From Chitinophagaceae bacterium UBA7600 (GTDB lineage Bacteria > Bacteroidota > Bacteroidia > Chitinophagales > Chitinophagaceae), in the NCBI GenBank assembly GCA_002478885.1, contig DLKC01000027.1:1-64000 (forward strand): a DNA stretch of 64,000 bases, in the 5' to 3' direction. The notes below the pieces were generated by a model. It was not told the DNA's origin and did not search any database. It saw nothing but the letters and a program-made list of their open reading frames with translations. Below are positions 7,989 through 14,689 of this stretch, piece by piece. Every line of letters starts with the position of its first letter. Positions within the stretch are counted from its first letter, which is position 1. A program made the translations under genes and the position numbers.

Positions 7989-8783
7989 ATGAAATGGATT
8001 TTATGCAGTCTCCTGTTCATTTTCGATCTGGCATGTACGGAAAAACAAGAAGTGCCTGCTATGGCTGGCGTTTACACCCTGCGGTCACAATCAGTTAAAA
8101 GCAGCAGTGGCGACACAACCTACAACGCAATCAAGCTAATGAAAATATATACAGGCGACCATTACATGTATGCCGGTATCGATCCTTCAGGCATTATTGC
8201 CTATTATGGTATTGGCACGTATACAGCCGGGCCAGGTATAGTTACAGAGCGTAATATTTTCAACGCGGCCGGCGCTGCTACCGATAGCAGCCTTCAGGAT
8301 AGTAAACTGCTGATAGAAAAAAGTGAAAAAGGTTTTACGCAAAAGAACACCGATGCATCAAATCAGCCGCAACCGGTTTCCATCACCGAATCTTATGAAG
8401 CAATGTCATCTTCAGCAGTGTCCGCGTTGGATGGCTGCTGGCGGGAGAATCAGTTCTACGCCGTAAAAGGTAATGATACAACTTACACACCTGCAGCTAT
8501 GCAGCGAACAGAATACAAAGTTTTTTACAAAGGCCATTTTATTTTTGGCATAACCTTTAAAGACAACACGAAAAAAAATATAACCATAGCCGGCTACGGC
8601 GTTTTCAGCGGGCAGGAGGAGAATAAGATTAAACAGGTAATCACCGTATCCAATAATCCCAGGATCGTTGATCCAAACGGACTTACTGTGGCTGTTGAAA
8701 TGGACGGGCCTGATGAGTTCAGGCAAATAACGGAAGAAAGCGATGGAACCAGGTACGTGTCTTTTTTTAAAAGGATAAAATAA
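7989..8783 (+). CDS. Outer-surface lipoprotein with two tandem lipocalin-like domains
   Basis: 264 residues with a short hydrophobic N-terminus and a lipobox ending at Cys16 (FDLACTEK), so probably a lipid-anchored envelope protein. Two halves share one pattern: an opening (AGVYTLRSQS / DGCWRENQFY), a TTY element, YKVF/IKLM strands, then GIGTYT / GYGVFSG. This suggests a duplicated beta-barrel domain of about 115 residues, like DUF4488 or lipocalin-like proteins. No catalytic motif is visible and no function can be assigned. It is a single gene with repeat arms on both sides. Confidence 0.6.
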   Translation: MKWILCSLLFIFDLACTEKQEVPAMAGVYTLRSQSVKSSSGDTTYNAIKLMKIYTGDHYMYAGIDPSGIIAYYGIGTYTAGPGIVTERNIFNAAGAATDSSLQDSKLLIEKSEKGFTQKNTDASNQPQPVSITESYEAMSSSAVSALDGCWRENQFYAVKGNDTTYTPAAMQRTEYKVFYKGHFIFGITFKDNTKKNITIAGYGVFSGQEENKIKQVITVSNNPRIVDPNGLTVAVEMDGPDEFRQITEESDGTRYVSFFKRIK

Positions 8784-8846
8784 AAAAGCGCTGCCGGCAA
8801 ACTGGTTATTTGGTCAACCGTTTAATTTGCTGCCTGTAGTTTTATA

Positions 8847-8866
8847 GCACAGGAGTGCGACGCAAC
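8847..8866 (-). repeat. Intergenic repeat arm, solitary
   Basis: GCACAGGAGTGCGACGCAAC, two or three bases from the minus-strand consensus, followed by CGGCGATGC and, 20 bases on, the tip CCAAAGCCGGG. This is the right half of the palindromic element without a left arm. Confidence 0.85.
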
Positions 8867-8971
8867 CGGCGATGCTATAAAAGACCAAAGCCGGGCTCAT
8901 AAAAGCCAGCCATATTACACGAAATATTAGCTCACAACATTCCGCTATTTTTGCCATCCTAATATTTGAAT

Positions 8972-10252
8972 ATGCTAAACAGAAAGCTGCAACCGGAAAT
9001 AGTGAATGCCGTGGACTTTGACCTTACATTAAAAACCTGTGAACGATTTACACTCGATAATGGTGTTCCCGTTTATTCCCTTAATGCCGGAGAGCAGGAA
9101 GTGCTGATGGTAGAATGGGTCTTTTATGCGGGCAACTGGTACGAAGAAAAAAACATTGTGGCAGCCATTACCAACTTTCTGCTGAAAAACGGTACAACAA
9201 ACAGGTCCGCCTTTGAAATAAATGAGCACTTCGACAGTTGGGGCGCACATCTTAACCGTGCCTGTTATAACGAAACTGCTACCGTTACGCTTCACAGTTT
9301 AAGTAAACACCTCGATAAGCTATTGCCTGTTGTGGCCTCGCTTTTTAACGAGAGCACCATGCCACAGGGCGAACTCGATATTTACAGGCAAATTCAGAAA
9401 CAGAAATTATCAGTAAGCCTTAAGAAAAGCGAGTTTGTGGCTGGCCGTGTTATCGATGAACTGCTTTATGGCTTCGAACATCCATATGGTATCTATTCCT
9501 CGTTCGAGGATTATGATGCATTAACACAACAGGAACTGCTCGACTTTTATAAAAAATTTTACACGCATGGTAACTGTGTGATCTTCGTTGCCGGAATGCT
9601 GCCGGCGAATATCCAGTCCTTACTCAACCAGCATTTTGGAAGCCTGCCGTTTAATACGCAGCCATTGCCCCAAACTGATCATGTTATAAAGCCCGCAACA
9701 GGGCGGAAAAAGCATATCGCGAACGATCCCAATGGCGTGCAGTCAGCCATCAGGATCGCCCGGCCATTCCCCAACAGGCACCATCCTGATTTTATAAGAG
9801 TGCAGGTACTCAACAATATTTTTGGCGGCTATTTCGGCTCAAGACTTATGAGCAATATACGGGAAGACAAAGGTTATACCTATGGCATTCACAGTTACCT
9901 CCAAAATCATATCCAGCAGAGTGCATGGGTAGTAAGTACTGAAGCGGGGCGCGATGTATGCGCAGCCACCATCGAAGAAGTGTACAAAGAAATGAAGCGA
10001 TTGCGGGAAGAACCGGTTGGCGACGAAGAATTGCAACTAGTGCGCAATTATATGATCGGCTCTATACTGGGCGATCTCGATGGGCCGTTCCAGGTTATCA
10101 GCCGCTGGAAAAATTATGTGCTCAATCAACTCACCGATGCGTATTTTTATGAAAGCATAAACACGATTAAAACGATATCGGCAGAAGAGATCCGGGAACT
10201 TGCTGTAAAATATCTTGACCCGGAAGCTTTTTATGAATTAACCGTAATCTAA
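8972..10252 (+). CDS. M16-family peptidase-like protein, non-catalytic
   Basis: 426 residues with the two-domain M16 fold of insulinase and processing-peptidase relatives. The recognisable parts are the N-terminal FTLDNGVPVY strand, the RSAFEINEHFDSWGA helix, and a C-terminal SRLMSNIREDKGYTYGIHSY segment. The zinc-binding HxxEH motif of active members is absent: the equivalent stretch reads AITNFLLKNGT. M16 proteins often work as an active and an inactive subunit, but no active partner is encoded nearby. The ATG at 8972 is preferred over the in-frame TTG at 8966. Confidence 0.85.
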   Translation: MLNRKLQPEIVNAVDFDLTLKTCERFTLDNGVPVYSLNAGEQEVLMVEWVFYAGNWYEEKNIVAAITNFLLKNGTTNRSAFEINEHFDSWGAHLNRACYNETATVTLHSLSKHLDKLLPVVASLFNESTMPQGELDIYRQIQKQKLSVSLKKSEFVAGRVIDELLYGFEHPYGIYSSFEDYDALTQQELLDFYKKFYTHGNCVIFVAGMLPANIQSLLNQHFGSLPFNTQPLPQTDHVIKPATGRKKHIANDPNGVQSAIRIARPFPNRHHPDFIRVQVLNNIFGGYFGSRLMSNIREDKGYTYGIHSYLQNHIQQSAWVVSTEAGRDVCAATIEEVYKEMKRLREEPVGDEELQLVRNYMIGSILGDLDGPFQVISRWKNYVLNQLTDAYFYESINTIKTISAEEIRELAVKYLDPEAFYELTVI

Positions 10253-10257
10253 ATTTT

Positions 10258-10626
10258 ATGGGGAAATTTTTGGTGAAAATACTGATCACCGCAGTCGCTG
10301 CAATCATTGCCGCCAACGTTATTCCCGGCGTAGAGCTTAAAGACAGTATAACCGCCATTGTACTGGCCGTTGTATTGGCATTATTGAATAACTTTATTAA
10401 GCCCCTGCTCATTATTCTAACCATACCAATCACTATTATCACCCTCGGGCTTTTCCTGCTGGTTATAAACGTACTCATCATCAGGTGGGCATCAGATCTC
10501 GTTCCCGGCTTCGCGGTCGACAGCTGGTGGCATGCATTGCTTTTTAGCCTGCTTTTGTCAGTTGTTACATCGCTTATTGAAAGCCTGGCAGGCAGCAATA
10601 ATAAAACCAACAACAGCAACACCTGA
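10258..10626 (+). CDS. Phage holin family 4-like small membrane protein
   Basis: A 122-residue protein with four transmembrane helices and the pattern KFLVKILITAVAAIIAANVIPGV...LLNNFIKPLLIILTIPITIITLGLFLLVINVLII typical of the Phage_holin_4_2 family. Despite the family name these are widespread chromosomal inner-membrane proteins of unknown role. There is no other phage gene here. It starts six bases after the M16 gene, so the two are likely co-transcribed. The C-terminus ends in an Asn/Thr-rich tail. Confidence 0.88.
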   Translation: MGKFLVKILITAVAAIIAANVIPGVELKDSITAIVLAVVLALLNNFIKPLLIILTIPITIITLGLFLLVINVLIIRWASDLVPGFAVDSWWHALLFSLLLSVVTSLIESLAGSNNKTNNSNT

Positions 10627-10693
10627 TTACTCACGAACACAATTTTTTCCAAGAATTATAGGAGCCCGGCAACAGGAACAAACAGCAGCTTCC

Positions 10694-10713
10694 GTTGCGT
10701 CGCACACTTGTAC
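10694..10713 (+). repeat. Intergenic repeat arm, solitary
   Basis: GTTGCGTCGCACACTTGTAC with the left tip AGCCCGGC 33 bases upstream; lies between convergent genes without a partner. Confidence 0.88.
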
Positions 10714-10792
10714 TCCAGCAATCCACTCAAAAAATTAACAACTGTCTTACGCTTAATTTGTCTGTTGTTTCCAGGGCGTTTGTTTACGCTTA

Positions 10793-11983
10793 TTAGCCAA
10801 GCCATTCCACGATGGTAGCAACACTCAGCCAGAGCATTATTGCAACCACAACCCAACCGGCAGCCTGCATCCATTTGGGGTGACGATAATTGCCAATGAT
10901 CTTTTTATTGCCCGCGGCAAGCAAAATAACAGAGAGCGAAAGTGGAAGGATCAACCCGTTCAAAGCACCCGCTGCAACCAGCAATTGCACCGGCTTGCCA
11001 ACGCTGATAAAAACAACCGTTGAAAAAACAATCACTACACTGATAAGATAGCGTTGATATTTCTCTATCAGCGGGTGAAAACTGCGGATAAAAGAAACAG
11101 AAGTATAGGCTGCACCAACAACCGAAGTAATAGCCGCACTCCACATAACCACGCCAAAAAAACGGTAACCAATGTCGCCGGCGGCAATCTTGAAAACAGC
11201 AGCAGCGGGATTATCTTTATCAAGGTTATAACCGGCCGCCACTACGCCCAATGCTGCCAAGAAAAGAATGCTGCGCATAATACCCGTAATGACAATACCA
11301 CTCACCGCACTGTTGTTAACCTGCCGCATATAGCTTTCACCCTTAATGCCGGCATCGAGTAAACGGTGCACGCCAGCGAAGGAAATATAACCTCCAACAG
11401 TTCCGCCAACCAGTGTTATCATAGCTTTTGCATCAAATTGGGCCGGTGCAAACGCTCTCATCAATGCCTCGCCAACGGGTGGTTGGGAACTGATGGCAAC
11501 ATACATGGTAAGCAGTATCATTAAAATGCCAAGTAACTTGGAGAAAATGTCCATCACCGGGCCGGCCTCTTTCATCCAGAACACACCCAGGGCTATTACA
11601 CAACTTATAAGCGCTGCAGTTTCGGTGTTCATCCCCATCAGCACATTAAGGCCCATCCCACAACCCGCGATATTTCCGATATTGAATGCCAGCCCACCAA
11701 GCATAATCAGCGCCGCCAATACATAACCAAGCCCGGGTAACACGGTGTTCGCTATATCCTGCGCTCTTAATGATGATACGGCAACAACGCGCCATATATT
11801 CAGTTGTGCGGCAATATCAAGCAGTATGGTGGCCAGTATAATGAAACCAAAGTTGGCTCTTAGCTGGCTGGTGAAAACGGCAGTCTGGGTAAGAAAGCCC
11901 GGGCCTATGGCCGAGGTAGCCATCAGGAAAGCAGCCCCCAATACCGCGCTTTTGTGCTTTGAACTAAATCGTTCTGATCTCAA
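10793..11983 (-). CDS. NRAMP-superfamily transporter of the 5-oxoproline operon (YcsG-like)
   Basis: 396 residues with about eleven membrane helices in the NRAMP/LeuT arrangement. The metal-binding motifs of true NRAMP carriers are missing: helix 1 reads GPGFLTQ where metal carriers have DPGN, and helix 6 lacks the MPH motif (GGTVGGYISFAGVH). It is the last gene of pxpB-pxpC-pxpA, overlapping pxpA by 20 bases. The Bacillus ycsF-kipI-kipA operon also has an NRAMP relative, YcsG. Uptake of 5-oxoproline or a related organic acid is therefore more likely than metal transport; that function is inferred from context. Confidence 0.8.
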   Translation of the reverse strand: MRSERFSSKHKSAVLGAAFLMATSAIGPGFLTQTAVFTSQLRANFGFIILATILLDIAAQLNIWRVVAVSSLRAQDIANTVLPGLGYVLAALIMLGGLAFNIGNIAGCGMGLNVLMGMNTETAALISCVIALGVFWMKEAGPVMDIFSKLLGILMILLTMYVAISSQPPVGEALMRAFAPAQFDAKAMITLVGGTVGGYISFAGVHRLLDAGIKGESYMRQVNNSAVSGIVITGIMRSILFLAALGVVAAGYNLDKDNPAAAVFKIAAGDIGYRFFGVVMWSAAITSVVGAAYTSVSFIRSFHPLIEKYQRYLISVVIVFSTVVFISVGKPVQLLVAAGALNGLILPLSLSVILLAAGNKKIIGNYRHPKWMQAAGWVVVAIMLWLSVATIVEWLG

Positions 11984-12704
11984 TATTATTTTCTTTTAAG
12001 AAGTGGTTGATAGCTTTTGCGAATATAACCGCAATGGTTCCATCTCCATGAATGCAAATCGTCTCAGCTGTTATCGGTACGATGATTCCGTTCAGCGAGA
12101 TCAGTTTTTGCTCACCCGTCATCATAACTACCTGTTCCAGGGATTTATCAATATCATCAATCAGGGCATTGGGTAAATTCCTGGGCGTAAGATTTCCTTC
12201 ATCAGTATAAGTTCTGTCAGCAAAAACTTCACTCGCTGTTCGCAGGCCAATCTTTTTTGCTGCTGTTATAGAGTAGCTTCCACTCAACCCATACAACACA
12301 AGCGATGGGTCAAAATCATACACGGCACTCGCAATAATTGCGGCAAGTTCATTGTCTTTCGCTGCCATGTTATATAGAGCGCCGTGAGGCTTTACGTGAT
12401 GGAGCGCTGCACCAAGACGCGCTGCTACTTTTTTGAGTTTAAACAACTGTGCAGCAACCAGGTCATAATATCCATTATCGGTCAGTTGTTGTTCCGTTCT
12501 TCCAAAATTCTCCTTGTCTGCAAAGCCCGGGTGTGCGCCAATGGCAACATTATAGGTTAACGCGCAAGCGATCGTCCGATGCATACTTTCATCATTACCC
12601 GCATGATAACCGCAGGCAATATTTGCCGAACTAACGAATGGCATCAATGCGGCATCGTTATTCATGCCCTCACCCATATCGCAATTGAGATCGATCTGCA
12701 TCAT
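11964..12704 (-). CDS. pxpA: 5-oxoprolinase subunit A (LamB/YcsF family)
   Basis: A 246-residue protein with the family signatures at the N-terminus: IDLNCDMGEG, ANIACGYHAGND and GAHPGFAD. Later there is HHVKPHGALYN, then FADRTYTDEGNLTPR. PxpA with PxpB and PxpC forms the prokaryotic ATP-dependent 5-oxoprolinase, which opens pyroglutamate to glutamate and clears a spontaneous damage product of glutamine. Here it is the third gene of pxpB-pxpC-pxpA and starts one base after pxpC. Confidence 0.95.
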   Translation of the reverse strand: MMQIDLNCDMGEGMNNDAALMPFVSSANIACGYHAGNDESMHRTIACALTYNVAIGAHPGFADKENFGRTEQQLTDNGYYDLVAAQLFKLKKVAARLGAALHHVKPHGALYNMAAKDNELAAIIASAVYDFDPSLVLYGLSGSYSITAAKKIGLRTASEVFADRTYTDEGNLTPRNLPNALIDDIDKSLEQVVMMTGEQKLISLNGIIVPITAETICIHGDGTIAVIFAKAINHFLKENNIEIRTI

Positions 12705-12705
12705 G

Positions 12706-13683
12706 CTATGAAGATAGTGGCTTTGTATTTCCGGTCATCAACCGCAGTTGGTCAAGTTGATATTGTTGCTGCAATAGGGCGAGTTCTGCTTCTTTGGTAC
12801 CAATAAGCCTGAAACAGATTTTTTCATTGGCACACTTCTGGGCCAGTGTTGGTAGATCTGCGCTGATCACGTGCGCTACAATGGGATAGCCTCCTGTAGT
12901 CTGGTGATCGGCCATCAGCACAATCAGTTGGCCGGTTGGCAGCAACTGTATGGTTCCCCGCGTAACTGCAGACGATAACACGTCTTTATTGTCGGTTTTC
13001 TTTAAGGCTTCACCCTGCAGTCGGTATCCCATCCTGTCGCTCTGTGCTGTAATTAAAAACGCCGATGAGGAAAGGCAATGCCTGGACTGTTCGCTCAATT
13101 GCTCATACGCATTGCCTTTTATAATACGCACAAAATGTTGCCGGTAAAACGTCTCCGTATCGATTGTAATGCCCGTTGCAACCAGGGCTGCATTGTTTGG
13201 TATTGCTGCCTGTTGTCTTTTGCTAAAAAGAAGGATATCATGTTTTTTCAGGGCCGCACCGTTATGCCCTCCTGCATTCACACGCAGGTTGGTACTATGG
13301 CTCCCCAACCAATTTTGCGCCTGCCATCCGCCATGCACAGCAAGGTAACACCGGGCTCCTTTCTTTAAACCAGTAAATTCAAGCAACGCATCTTTGTTTA
13401 CCTGGATGTTTGTATGTAAGGCTACCTTTTTCCCGTTAATGCTGGCGCCGAAATCGGCACCTGACAAAGCAATTTCCGCCGAATCTTCAAAAAGAAAAGC
13501 CGAAGCCGGGAAATGCATTTCAATCACAGGTTCATTTGAATTGTTTCCAACCAACATATTGGCAACAGTTGCTGCAATACGATCTATCACACCACCGGGA
13601 TTGATGCCCAATTGCTGGTATCCGTACCTGCCAAAGTCCTGTAAGGTGTCCAGCAATCCTTTTTTGATGATGCGTACGCTCAT
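12706..13683 (-). CDS. pxpC: 5-oxoprolinase subunit C (KipA/AHS2, biotin-dependent carboxyltransferase-like)
   Basis: 325 residues with the AHS2 hallmarks: IKKGLLDTLQDFGRYGYQQLGINPGGVID at the N-terminus, a central QSDRMGYRLQG motif, and ADHQTTGGYP, followed by VISADLPTLAQ. The domain resembles urea carboxylase and allophanate hydrolase modules. In the 5-oxoprolinase complex PxpB and PxpC form the ATP-dependent part that activates oxoproline for PxpA. Its start overlaps the pxpB stop (ATGA), indicating translational coupling. Confidence 0.94.
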   Translation of the reverse strand: MSVRIIKKGLLDTLQDFGRYGYQQLGINPGGVIDRIAATVANMLVGNNSNEPVIEMHFPASAFLFEDSAEIALSGADFGASINGKKVALHTNIQVNKDALLEFTGLKKGARCYLAVHGGWQAQNWLGSHSTNLRVNAGGHNGAALKKHDILLFSKRQQAAIPNNAALVATGITIDTETFYRQHFVRIIKGNAYEQLSEQSRHCLSSSAFLITAQSDRMGYRLQGEALKKTDNKDVLSSAVTRGTIQLLPTGQLIVLMADHQTTGGYPIVAHVISADLPTLAQKCANEKICFRLIGTKEAELALLQQQYQLDQLRLMTGNTKPLSS

Positions 13684-14363
13684 TGCTGTTGTTTTATTTT
13701 ATCAAAATCATTGCGGCTTATCATTTCAAAAACCACTTCATCTCCTGGCTTTAACAGGCAAGGTTGCTCTCTTTCTTTATCAAACACTTTAACGGGTGTT
13801 TGCCCGATAATATTCCAGCCACCCGGCGAGTCGAGCGGGTAAATGCCTGTCTGCGACCCTGCAATCCCCACACTTCCGGCTGCCACAAACTGCCTTGGTG
13901 TTGCTTTTCGTGCTGTGGCAATCTTATCGTCAACCATTCCCATATAAGCAAAGCCGGGCAGGAATCCGGTCATATAAACACGATAGGTGACCGACGTATG
14001 AAACGCGATGAGCGCATTTAGGCTCATGTTTTTTTCCGCGGCCATTCCTTCTATGTCAGGGCCAAGCGAGGGGTGATAACAAACCGGGATAATCATTTTC
14101 CTCGGTGCTTCCAATGCAGTCTCCGGTAACCGCGTTATAAATTCGTTCAACCAATCAGTTACATAAGTGCTTATACAATCAGTGGCGATGAGGTGAATGC
14201 TTAGGGGGTCATATATTACCGTTAGGGAACTATAAGCAGGAATAACGTCAAGCAGACCTTCCATCGGGGTTTTATGCAATTGCGCTGCCAGCTGCAGAAC
14301 CCTTTTATTAATGCGCTCCTGCATTACGTCTGCAAACTGAACAGTAACCGCGTGATCGCCCAA
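13680..14363 (-). CDS. pxpB: 5-oxoprolinase subunit B (KipI/AHS1)
   Basis: 227 residues with the AHS1 pattern: GDHAVTVQF, YSSLTVIYDP, PVCYHPSLGPD, TGFLPGFAYMG, FVAAGSVGIAGSQTGIYPLDSPGGWN. It is the first gene of the pxp operon. The usual conserved N-terminus (I-x-PLGDHA) extends upstream of the first acceptable start codon, the TTG at 14363. In-frame codons for SYSIFP precede it, then CTG at 14390 and a stop. Translation therefore probably begins at a non-ATG codon, perhaps that CTG. Confidence 0.92.
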   Translation of the reverse strand: MGDHAVTVQFADVMQERINKRVLQLAAQLHKTPMEGLLDVIPAYSSLTVIYDPLSIHLIATDCISTYVTDWLNEFITRLPETALEAPRKMIIPVCYHPSLGPDIEGMAAEKNMSLNALIAFHTSVTYRVYMTGFLPGFAYMGMVDDKIATARKATPRQFVAAGSVGIAGSQTGIYPLDSPGGWNIIGQTPVKVFDKEREQPCLLKPGDEVVFEMISRNDFDKIKQQQ

Positions 14364-14444
14364 CGGAAATATGCTGTAAGAATTATCCAGTTAATTGTTT
14401 TGCTGCAAGCTAAAATAATTTCAGAATGAAAGAAGTTATTTATG

Positions 14445-14688
14445 TACCCTGCTTAAGAACAAAATGCGGCTTCCGTTGCGTCGCACACTTGTGCAGCATA
14501 GCTTTATGCAGCGGCTTGGCGCTGCGAACGTAACTTTAAGTGGCCATAAAATGCATTGCGTTATTTTAGTTGTATAAATCCTGTAAACTGCGGGATGAAC
14601 TGCCAGCAACAAAAAAACGCTTGAGTAAAGCGCCAGCAGCTGAAGAGTGCGACGCAACAGGTGATGCCATTTAAACCAAAGCCGGGAA
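14445..14688 (+). repeat. Palindromic intergenic element with both arms
   Basis: Left arm 14475-14494 (GTTGCGTCGCACACTTGTGC) and right arm 14639-14658 (GCTGAAGAGTGCGACGCAAC) face each other. Outer flanks are TACCCTGCTT on the left and CCAAAGCCGGG on the right; inner sequence also pairs in part (CAGCGGCTTGGCGCTG). It separates pxpB from the divergent GH9 gene, whose start lies two bases beyond it. Confidence 0.85.
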
Positions 14689-14689
14689 C

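Noticed and set aside
10258-10626. Prophage remnant because of a holin-family protein
   Set aside because: The family is common on chromosomes outside phages and no other phage gene is near.
10793-11983. Manganese/iron NRAMP transporter
   Set aside because: Both metal-coordinating motifs are missing and the gene overlaps the 5-oxoprolinase operon.
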